From NCBI RefSeq assembly GCF_021730395.1, contig NC_069377.1, positions 39,758,501 through 39,822,500 of the forward strand: a stretch of DNA of 64,000 nucleotides, written 5' to 3'. Below the pieces are notes generated by a model. That model saw nothing but the letters and a program-made list of their open reading frames with translations, did no database searches and was not told the origin of the DNA. Position numbers and translations under genes: made by a program. Positions within the stretch are counted from its first letter, which is position 1, and each line of letters opens with the position of its first letter. The DNA is from Mercenaria mercenaria. Taxonomy: Eukaryota; Mollusca; Bivalvia; Venerida; Veneridae. This document shows positions 20,835 through 32,800 of this stretch, piece by piece.

Positions 20835-23800
20835 CTGAAATAGAGAATAAAGAACAACTTTTAAGTATTTAATATCATCATCATAAAGGTAACATTATTT
20901 TGATATCAAATAGAAGAACAGATCAGAAAAATATGATTTCCACACCAACTTTCAGAAGAACGAAAGTCATACAGTTTCTCATCATGTCAGTTCAATATGT
21001 TATCGGCAATGTGTCTTTGGTAGCATAAATGTTAACAGTATCGAACGTGCCTAAGTGTCACAACATCATACAGTAAGACTCACAAATGCAATTTTATTTT
21101 AATACTAAGTGCTAATACTCTCTTAAATAATTTATTTAACAGAAGTACAGTACGATACAGGTAACCTCACAGAAACTGAACTATTAATTTGTATACCAAA
21201 GGGATTCTTAACAGCTAATCGTAACTGATACATATTTACATCTATATAAGTAGGTATTGATATTATTGCAGCAAATTTGTCACAGTTTTACTTGCAAGAA
21301 ATGTTTGCGAGTAGATTAATATTATATTGCATGTCATAATACTTGCTTATGTAATATTATTACAATTTCAATACTGCTTCCATTAGTATACCACTAGTAG
21401 GATACTGCGGTTAAAGACTTTCTGACAATTTTTTCCAAAAATTATCACGTTTCAAGAAAAACTTGCTGAAATACGACAATAAATTAACTTCTAGCATTAG
21501 CCAGCTAATCAGATCTAAGAAGTTCCACACAAGCTTTCAGCAGAACGAAAGTCAAGTAGTTTTTCCTCATTTAGCTGGCAAATGTGTCTCGTTTCATTGC
21601 AATGTTGATTCCACCGTCTTAAAATCTACAACTTGATAACTGCTGGTCTATCCACAGTTCCAGCATGTGAGTGGTCTATAGTTAACAATTGTTTAACACA
21701 CTCGTAAATTAACTGGTTTGACATTTAGCAGATTTATAATACCTGCAATCATGTTGATGTCATGATGACCTACTATTCCGCACTATAAATTGCTTCCTTA
21801 TTTCATCCAATTTTTTTCCAGGGAACAAATTAGAATCAAAATAATCACAGCAGAACCATGTTTTAATGTATTCAAACACCATAATTCTGCTATACACTGC
21901 ATACAATTCACTTTTGCTTTGCCCTCCTGTAATTACTCCAAAGACTTGTTACCTCTTTCTTGAGGTTAAAGATATGTATTAAAACATGGTTACTCTATAT
22001 ATTATTTCTTAACGGTAACTGAACATCAAAAAAATACATACGTCTGGGATTTCGTATCCCCCTTCATTTACTTCATCAATAACATCGTGTGGTGCTTTAC
22101 CATCAACTCGGCAACCAACAGACTGTGCTGTGCCTAGAAAAATAATGCGAGTCACATTGCAAGTTAAAAACAAATACAGTGCTACAAATAAGGTGCGTAC
22201 CTGTGTATTTGACGCTCGAGAAATACTGGAATACGCTCATAATTTAAGATCCTTTAGTACAAGTTACGCCCGTTCTTCAGAAGTTTCGCAAAACGTGAAA
22301 ACATGCAAGCGAACTTCTTATTTTTGAACAGCTGATTTTTACTTCTGCTACTGTATTGGACTGCTACACAGACTGCTTAAATGCATTTAATATTCGTTAA
22401 AGCAGCTCTCGTGTGTAAATTATGTAAACCAGTCTGTCGTGGAGACACTTGAAAAATTTTGCGAGCGTCTGCATGTTGTTTATCAAAGATTATCCAGAGC
22501 ATGGATTCAAATCCGAAACAGCGAAAAATCCATAACTATTTCAAGACTGAAAAGCCGATGTCCACAAAGGCTGCTCTCCAACCTATCTTACAGAAACTGA
22601 TTGATAATATAATTACAAGAGGGTCATGATGACCCTATATCGCTCACCTGTTAAACTTGGCCTTGGAATCATCGAGATAAACCTTCTGATCAAGTTTTTT
22701 TTAAGACAGGGTCATAAAACATGGCCTCTAGAGTAATAACAAGCTTTTACTTTGCTTTGTGTGGGTGACCTCGTTTTTGACCCTAAATGACCTAGTTTCA
22801 AACTTGGCCTACGAATCATCCAAGATAAACATACCGACCAAGTTTCATGAAGATAGGGTCATAAATATGGCATCAAGAGTTTTTACAAGCTTTTCTTTTG
22901 AATTAAGTAGGACCTAGTTTTTGATTCCACATCACCCAGTTTCCAACCTGGCCTAGGAATTATCAAGATAAACATTCAGACCAAGTTTCTTGAAGTAAGG
23001 GTCATAAATGTGGCCTCAACAGTGTTAAAAAAAGCTTTTCCCAGGGTTCAAATTTAGACAAGCATACAAGCTAAATGCTAGAAGAATTTGAGAATAGCTA
23101 GTGGGCTTGGAATGTACTAGCTAATTTTGGCTAGTCAATAATGTACCAAGCAAATGTCTTCAAAGCTTAAATAAAGTTTGTTCTGCAGGTATACATTTTT
23201 CTGCATGAAAGGAATGTTATCATTTATGTTTATAAATGATAATTTTTTGTTCAACAATACTCTGACATAATGCATGATTGCAGCTTGCATTAAGTTAACA
23301 TGGAAGGATTTGACTTTAGCTTTAAGTGGATAAAGATGGCACTAGCTATTTTAAGCTTATAATTTTTTTTTGTGACTGGCTACTTACAGAGATTAGTTAG
23401 TAGGTTTTGGCCAGTAAAATATTAATAAAGTAATTAAATATTATTGTTTAACATTAGCTAGTATCTTTTCATTTTAGGTATTGAACAAAAAGGGCACTAG
23501 CTACTTTTAGCTAGCAGGAAATGTTGCTAAATTTGACCTTGTTTTCCTTTGATTTGACCAGGTGACCTAGTTTCTAACCCCATATGACCCAGTTTTGAAA
23601 CCGGCATAGGAATCATCAAGATAAACATTCTGATTAAGTTTCATGAAAATAGTCATAAATGTGGCTTCTAAGGTGTTAACAAGCTTTTCCTTGATCTGAC
23701 TTAGTGACCAGTTTTTGACCCAATATGTTTTTGACTATAAACATGCACAGATCTATCATTCTATTTCATATCAGAAACATTTAATTAGAACCACTTTCTT

Positions 23801-26800
23801 TTCAAACGAATTGTGACCTCATAAATAAATAAGCTTTTCATTCTCTTTCAAAAGCTAATACATGACAATTTTTGGTTTAATCACTGATCACTGGCCACAT
23901 GGAATTAAAAAATGTCACCTACCTAATGACTCTTCTGTGAAGTTTTTAGCTCTGTATAGGCCTATAAAAATTTATTTTTAGGAGTAACTTTTTCATACAG
24001 ATCAGCAATCTGGGCCATCCTACTGGCACCATGCTACTTGTAACTAAGTTTCATGAAAGTGGCTCGTAACAGTTTTATATGGCTCACTAAATACCAGTAC
24101 ACTTTTCTTTTTTACATAAAATTCTAATTCAGTGTCACTTTTGCAGTGAAAAAGGCTCAAGAAAGTTTCAAGCCAGTGCAGCCTCAGCTAACTTACCAAG
24201 TATCTCCTTTACAGTGCCAGACAAATGTTTCGCCATACTTCTCTCTCTCATTGTACGGGCAATCTTCAGAACATCATCAAAGGTCAAACTGCCGCTGTGT
24301 TTCACTAAAATATATTCAGAGTTACTAAACTTTTGTTACCTCTCATTTTACTAGCATGTCAACCGACAAGGTGCTAAAGCAAATTCTGATGAAAAACTGG
24401 AATCCTAGTAAAAGCCTCAATTTTTTAAACCAACTAACTGGTTCATTTAAATAGTATAATTCCTTCACAAGGCAACATGCTTGTATCTAACAAACAATTA
24501 TAGAAAACACATCTATTTTTGAATGTCTGTGATCATTCTTAGATCGTAAAACAAACATGGTGTGATTCTCCAAAAAGCAGTTTTAATCATTTCACAGACA
24601 TCTGTATTTCCAACTCCTGAAACAATTCAAAGTTTGATTTGCGTACACATTACAGTGATTGAGAAGACTGTCTGATATGGGCAAAATGCCCAAAGATCCC
24701 TAAAATCAGTGGTGGATAGGCACTTTCATGACTGGTTAGTACAAGTTAAAACTAGACGGTTGTCCATACAACACTGGTGCCCCACTTCCTGTCTCGGTAC
24801 AAAGCTTCATGGCTTTGATTATAATATATAATTTATATGTGATTTTAGGGTATTGTGATTGACATTATGCCCAAAGATTGCAAAGGACACATGTGCATTC
24901 TATCAAAGTAATGCTGGGCATTTCTTAACCTCAATGCACATACGAAGCGTGGCCTTCCCAATCACTGGATCTTATTTGTAGAGGCGGTAGTATTTATAGT
25001 TCTGTTCCTTCTTTGAACTGAACATTTCTCATCTTTTATCATAAAGCCATTCAGTGATGTATCAATACTAAAACATGAGATACATAAATTGAATGATCAA
25101 ATATTTTGTCTTGTTTTAGTTAACTTTAACATATAGACTAAACCGAACCATTTTAAAGTACAATGATCAATGAGCTTTTTGCTAAACAAAAAAATCTGAT
25201 GCTAAATTAACTCTTACCATGTTTAACCTTCTTTCTGTCCCTGGGTGGTTCCTTCAGTGCTTTGATGAGGAGGGATGCAGCACTGGGTACTACATCAACC
25301 TTGGCCTGTCGGTTTTGGACTGTCAATCTCACTGTAATTTTAAGACCCTTCCAGTCACCAGTGTTCTTCTGAATGTCATCACCAATCTTCTTTGGAGACT
25401 AAAATAAGAGGTGTTTTCTCTGAACTTTAAATGACACATACCTCTTGGGAGCTAGGAATTTCCTGACATTGTGATTTGTTGCCGATTTAAAAAACTAAAT
25501 TTTGATTAACAGAAACATACAATAAATTCAAATTTACAATGAAAGAATCATTGCTGCAATAGGTTCGATGCAATCTGACTAAAGTACTTGATCTTCTAAA
25601 CGAAGATCTGAGAACGACCCATTCACATTCGTCTTCTGTATATTTTGGATTTCCAGTATTGCTATTTTTATCTTATCCAATCAGACGACTTGTTTGAATG
25701 TCAAAGAGTAAGAAAAATGTGCAGTCATTTCAGGGCTCGAACCCGGGACCCCTCGCTTATAAAGCAAGTGGCCTACCAACTGAGCTAACCGGCTATCTGA
25801 TACATTATGACATAAGAATTATAAATATCAAAAGTCAAGGCTACAGGAAGATTTGCAAGATGTTGTAAGTTAGGCTCTGATTGGCTAGCGAAAGGGTCGT
25901 CAGAACGAGGCAATGAATAGGCCGTTCTCAGATCCTATGCGTAGCGTAATAGGATATGTACTTTAGTCAGATTGGGTTCGATGTAACTTGCTTGAATATG
26001 GAACTGTTAATTTTCACAGAAGTGACTGTTATTTCATTTACAAAATTGACTGTATCCACAGTAAAATTCAATGCTCAAGAGCATCCTTTGTTTTACACAA
26101 GGCAAGTATTTTCACCTTGATCAACAACATTTGTTACAACCAGGGCACATCACCATCTCTAGGTTCTGCAGAATTACACCAAGCAATTAAATGCAGTAGA
26201 GACTGAAAATATGTCCATAGGTCACAGATTCCTCCTTTGAAATGCAAGGCCATAGCAGTGTATGCCCTGTAATGGCACTTTGATTTCAACATTTTTAGAC
26301 AGAACACTAGTGTAACCTTCATCTCTGAGGTAGGGATCAAAGCTGGCAACTGGCATTCTGCCTAGTGAGTGTTTCAGTAGTGATATTCCAGTAGCATCAA
26401 TCTTTTAAACCCAAACACACATCCCTAAAGACAACACATAGGGTAACATTATGCCATTTTAATACCAGAGGTGCATGTCTCGAGGCAGGTTAAGCTTACA
26501 AGGTAAATTCAGAGTTGTCACAAGAGTGACGAATTATACCCCCACAGTATGGCCTTGATACAGAACTAAACCAATGTCAAAGCCGAACTTGCTCACTTTT
26601 GACCTACTGACCTCAAAATCAATAGAGGCCATCTGCTGGTCATGATCAACCTCCCTATATGAAGTTTCATGATCCTCGGCCCAAGCGTTCTCAAGTTATT
26701 GTCTGGAAAAGGTTTAAATGTTCCAGGTCACTCTGACCTTTGGAACTCAAAATCAATACGGGTCATCTGCTGGTCATGACCAACCTCCCTATCAAGTTTC

Positions 26801-29800
26801 GTGATCCTAGTCGAGCATCCTGGTTATTGTCCGAAAACCGTTTAAATGTTCAGGGCCACTGTGACCTTGACCTGTCATCTACTGACCTCAAAATCATTAA
26901 GGGTCATCTGCTGGTCATAACCAACCTCCTTATCAATTTTCATGATCCTAGGCCCACGCGTTCTCAAGTTATCATCCAACCGTTTAACTGTTTCGTGTTA
27001 TTGTGATCTTGACATTTGACCTACTAACCTCAAAGTCGAACTTGACCTGTATTTTATCATGTTACACCTGTGTACAAAAATTTATGATCCTAGACCCAAG
27101 CGTTCTTATGTTATCATCCAGAAACCATTTAACTGTTTGTTCCGAATCATGTGACCTTGACCTTTGACCTACTGACCCTCAAAGTCTAACTTGACCTGTA
27201 TTTCATCATGTTACACCTGTGTACCAAAAGTTTCGATCCTAGACCCAAGCCTTCTCAAGTTACCATCCGGAAACCGTTTAACTGGTCAGGGCCACAGTGA
27301 CCTTGACCTACTGACCCCAAAGTTGAACTTGAAACTGTATTATCTGATGTTACACCTGTGCACCAAAATTATTTAATTCGGTCAAGCCTTTCCTGAGTTA
27401 TCATCCAGAAACCATGAAAACCAACGGACCGACCGCCAAGCTCGCTCCTATATATCCCCCCAAACTTCGTTTTGTGGGGTATAAATACCTACCAGACCAA
27501 GTGGACCAATTTTAGGGGCCAGAGATGATGTTGCTGGAACTTCCCCTCCCACAGCCTTCACATATACTGAAATTGAATACATAATGAAAGTAACATTTAT
27601 TTGAACAGGTCGCTGCCATTCACACAATCATCTTATTCTAGAATGATGGAACCAGTGTTCAGAATATTTGGTATTTATCAAGGAAGTACTCTTGAACAGG
27701 CTGGTAACATTGCCCGATCGGGCTTTCAGCAATAAAACTAATATTTCTTGAAAAATAATGAAGATATTTCTTTCAAACTTGGTCCATTTATTAAGCATTA
27801 CATAGGATACAAATTAAAATAAAAATAACTTGGTTGCCTTCAGTTTTGGTAGAATTATTTCCCCTTTTCAGATTTTTACGACGCATAATTTTTGAAGTCC
27901 AAAAACATATGTACCATACCTGTCAAGTTTCCAAAATATGAGAGTGAGATTTGTGCGATATTTAAAATATACATGAAAATATGCATTCTGGTGCTTTCTG
28001 AGGCCATTAATATGAATTTCAGGTCCACCCTTTTTTGCCTTGCTTTAACACATTCTATACGGAAAACACAATCTCATGCTTTTTTTTGTTTAATTTTATT
28101 TAATCATGATAGATCTACAAGAAAATTTAGTTTTCTGAAAAACAAATAAAAAAACAAGAGGACCATGATGGTCCTGAATCGCTCACCTCTTCCCACATGA
28201 CCCAGTTTTGAGTATGACGTCATTTTTTCTATTATTTGACATAGAGACCTAGTTTTTGAGCTCATGTGACCCAGTTTTGAACTTGACCTAGATATCATCA
28301 AGGTAAACATTCTGATCAATTTTCATGAAGATCCATTGAAAAATATGGTCTCTAGAGAAGTCAAAAGATTTTAATAATTTTGACCTACTGACCTAGTTTT
28401 TGACCGCAGTTGACCCAGTTTCAAACCTGACCTAGATATCATCAAGATGAACATTCAGACCAACTTTCATACAGATCCCATGAAAAGTATGGCATCTAGA
28501 GAGGTCACAAGGTTTTTTTTATTATTTGACCTACTGACCTAGTTTTTTAGGGCACGTGGCCCAGTTTCAATCTTGACCTAGATATCATAAAGGTGAACAT
28601 TCTGACCAATTTTTATGGAGATACATTCACAAGTATGGTCTCCAGAGAGGTCACAAGGTTTTTCTATTTTTAGACCTAATGACCTAGTTTTTGACCGCAC
28701 ATGACCCAGTTTCGAACTTGACCTAGATATCATCAAGATGAACATTCAGACCAATTTTCATACAGATCCCATGAAAAATATGGCCTTTAGAGAGGTCACA
28801 AGGTTTTTCTATTATTTGACCTACTGACCTAGTTTTTGACGGCACGTGACCCACTTTCAAACTTGACCTAGATATCATCAAGATGAACGTTCAGACCAAT
28901 TTTCATAGAGATTCCATGAAAAATATGGCCTCTAGAGAGGTCACAAGGTTTTTCTATTATTTGACCTACTGACCTAGTTTTTGACCGCACTTGACCCAGT
29001 TTCGAACTTGACCTAGATATCATCAAGGTGAACATTTTGACCAATTTTCATGAAGATCTCATGAAATATATGGCCTCTAGAGAGGTCACAAGGTTTTTCT
29101 ATTTTTAGACCTACTGACCTAGTTTTTGACTGCACATGACCCAGTTTCGAACTTGATCTAGATATCATCAAGATGAACATTCAGACCAACTTTCATACAG
29201 ATCCCATGAAAAATATGGCCTCTAAGAGAGGTCACAAGGTTTTTCTATTATCTGACCTACTGACCTAGTTTTTGATGGCACGTGACCCAGTTTCGAACTT
29301 GACCTAGATATTATCAAGGTGAACGTTCTGACCAATTTTCATGAAGATCTTGTGAAATATATGGCCTCTAGAGAGGTCACAAGGTTTTTCTATTTTTAGA
29401 CCTACTGACCTAGTTTTTGATGGCATGTTTTGATGGCATGTGACCCAGTTTCATGAAGATCTTGTGAAATATATGGCCTCTAGAGAGGTCACAAGGTTTT
29501 TCTATTTTTAGATCTACTGACCTAGTTTTTGAGGGCAAGTGACCCAGTTTCGAACTTGACCTAGATATCATCAAGATGAACATTCTGACCAACTTTCATA
29601 AAGATCCCATGAAAAATGTGACCTCTAGAGTGGTCACAAGCAAAAGTTTACGGACGGACGCACACGCACGCACGCACGGACGACGGACACCGGGCGATCA
29701 CAAAAGCTCACCTTGTCACTTTGTGACAGGTGAGCTAAAAATAATGTGATTTTGTCAGTGAAACTGTTTTGAGTTTTTATTACAGCCGTGATATAAAATA

Positions 29801-32800
29801 TATCTATGAACCTAAATGTTTAATACAAAAACGTCTCACTGATCTACATATTCTACTTTCGATTTGATATGTACTTTCGGTTTGAACCTGCACCGGAAAA
29901 ATGGTTGTGTATACAACTTACTTCCTACATAGCTTGCAGAAAACAAAACTAGGTCCATTGTCTGCTTTTCTAAGCCAAGGAAATTCCAGTTCCCATGCGT
30001 TGTTATATTTTGACGAATAATTCTTTTTTTCTGGCATCTTCATGTTTTGTTTTTTTTTAGTGTTGGTCAAGGTCAAGTGCGTGAATGGTTCTAGATACTT
30101 TTCCAACAATGCAACGTCCAAAAATAGCATAAATAGTAATCAGTCAGTCAATATCGATGATTTACGTAATGGTTGGCTCGTAAATTAACGCATCAATTTG
30201 ATTGGTACAATCTCTCTCGGGAAGCTTCGGTTAAAGCAAAACTGGCCAAAACCAGTTTCGGCAGGTCCGTTACGTAATCAGTACATTGAAAATGACACTT
30301 GACATGTGTTTTCTGTTTATTGTTGTCTCATCCTGTCTTAAAATAACGATGCCAGTTGGCAAATTAGAGAAAATAAGTGGTCCAAAATTTTTTTGGTCTG
30401 ATTTTTTTAGAAAGCATGAGAAAATGATCCAATTCGTTAAGTCTTGATCAAACCTTGAATTCGTGACAATCACAATTCAAGCGTCAGACTTGAGAGGTAT
30501 GTATGTTCTAATGCTAAGTTTAAAACAAAAAAAGGTTCAATGGCTTTCTTATGCTCTAAATTTTTGCGCTAGCGGCTAGTACATGAATGTATACATTTTA
30601 CTGTGCTTTCACTTACAGTGTTCCAGATAATTTTTTGACCCCATGGGTAATTACCCCCACTTTTCAGAAGATGGGGGTAAATTCAAAATTCCAAACTCGG
30701 ATAAAGGGTAATTTTAACAATACTTACCGTTACTATAGAGACAAAGACAGACATTATAACAACACCATAAACTGTCCTTTTCAGTAAGTTTTATCCAAGG
30801 ATACGATTTTTTCCAACTTTCAATGGTAGATTCTGTGACAGCCACATGCGACTTTTTATTTTTTAAAACGGCAGAAATAATGTCTTCGATTATTGGTTGC
30901 ACCAAGCTCTTAGTCGGTAGAGGTGTTTTAACCACAAAAAACTTATCAACTTTTCTCTGTTTTGCTTCGGAAGCCATGATAAAAAATAATGTGTTTACTT
31001 TCGTTTTAATACAACGATCAAACGCTTGATTTTGATAAGTAAATACATAAAATTTCTAGAGTGCCTAGACGACGCAGATGTTCAAGTAGACTAGTTTACG
31101 GTTTCTAAGACAGGTAGAACGTTTTAGCGAAGTTAATAATGGTTACCCGTCGCATTGTTTATACGGAAGTAGTGATCAGCTGTTTTCAACATGTTTTCAT
31201 TTAAATATAATTAAGGTACGCTTCAAGTTTTAATGTCGTGCGTAAGTTCAAAGTCATGTACGTATAATGTACGCATCAAAATGAAATCATGTGCGTTTTT
31301 AGTTGATTTTTATGCGTAAAATACGCCAATACGCAGCTTATCTGGAACACTTACATTTCAAAAAAAATGTTAGTTGTAAAAAAAGTGTGCATAGGTCTGC
31401 ACTAGAAACAAATTATTCACCCTAAATATATTGAATAAAGGTATTGGCGCACAAGTTTGGAGCAACAGAAAGCCATTGAACCCTTTTCCGTTTTAACATT
31501 GCATTAAAAACTAATTTTTCGGGGCTTCAAAAATTATTCATCATAAAGATCTGAAAAAGTGAAGTAATTCTAACACAAGAGATCACAGAGTGATCTTGGC
31601 GCCCACCATTGAGCCATTTTTTAATGTTCCAAATTTCAAGACTAGCTCAAGGTCAAAATCAGGGTCAAATTTCATTTCGGTACAGAACACTGTGCATGTG
31701 GTCCATGCATGTGTTTCAAATTTGAAAGATGTAGCTTGAGAAATGTTAAAGTAGGTCACTTGATCAATTTCAAGGTCAAAGTTCATTTTGGTACACAAAA
31801 CTATGCATGTGCTTCAAATTTGGAGGCTGTAGCTTGAGAAATGTGAAAGTAGGTACTAGGTAAAAATCAATGTCAAATTTCAATTCAGAACACAAAAATA
31901 TGCATGTGGTCCAAATTTGAAGCCTGTAGCTTCAGAAATGTGAAAGTAGGTCACTAGGCAGGCCTTTTTTTATGCTGATTTTAGGGCCGAAATTCGGCCC
32001 CATTCCCCAATCTAAAAAGTATACTTTTTTCCCCACCTTGGCCAAAAATTCCCCATGCAAAAAAAAATGAAATTAGTTTTGATTTTCAGTCCTGATTTTA
32101 ACAACTTTTCAGCAAATATATTCCTTCAAACAATGATTTCGCGACGTAAATTTCCCCTCCAAAAGGGACCTGGTACCCTTCCCCAAATTTACAAAAAAAG
32201 GGCTGCTAGGTCAATCTCAAGATCAAAGTTCAACTATGCATGCGGTCCAAATTTGAAGGCTGTAGCTTGAAAAATGTGAAAGTAGGTCACTAGGTCAATG
32301 TCAAGGTCAAATTTCATTTTGGAACACAAAACTACGCATGTGGTCCAAATTTGAAGCCTATACCTTCAAAAATGTGAAAGTAGGTCACTAGGTCAATGTC
32401 AAGGTCAAAGTTTGTTTCGGGACACAAAACTATGCATGCAGTCCAAATTTGAAGGCTGTAGCTACAGTAATGTGGAAGTAGGTCACTAGGTCAAGATCAA
32501 GGTCAACTCATATCAAGATTCATCTTGCTTCTCAAAACTATACATGTGGTCCAAATTTGAATGTTGTAGGTTATCGACAAAAAGAAGTTTTTCCCTATAT
32601 AAGTCTATATGAACCATGTGACCCCCGGGGCGGGGCCATATTTGACCCTAGGGGAATAATTTTAACAAACTTGGTAGAGAACCGCTTGATGATGCTACAT
32701 TACAAATATCAAAACCCTAGGCTTTGTGGTTTGAACAAAAAGATTTTCAAAGTTTTTCCCTATATAAGTCTATGTAAACCATGTGACCCCCAGGACTGGG

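Larger units (their letters stand above)
30534..31482. repeat. Imperfect inverted repeat around the hAT-like piece
   Basis: GGTTCAATGGCTTTCTTATG... at 30534-30569 pairs with ...CAGAAAGCCATTGAACC at 31447-31482, about 28 of 36 matching by eye. It may mark the ends of an older element into which the 30618-31350 element jumped. Confidence 0.5.

Noticed and set aside
25219-25407. Plus-strand frame over RPL12 exon 3 (also 24146-24328 over exon 4)
   Set aside because: Shadow of the minus-strand exons, which match uL11 with correct splice sites and phases.
25732-25797. Functional tRNA-Ile(UAU) gene
   Set aside because: Acceptor strands do not pair, the D stem is weak, and it lies inside a TIR element.
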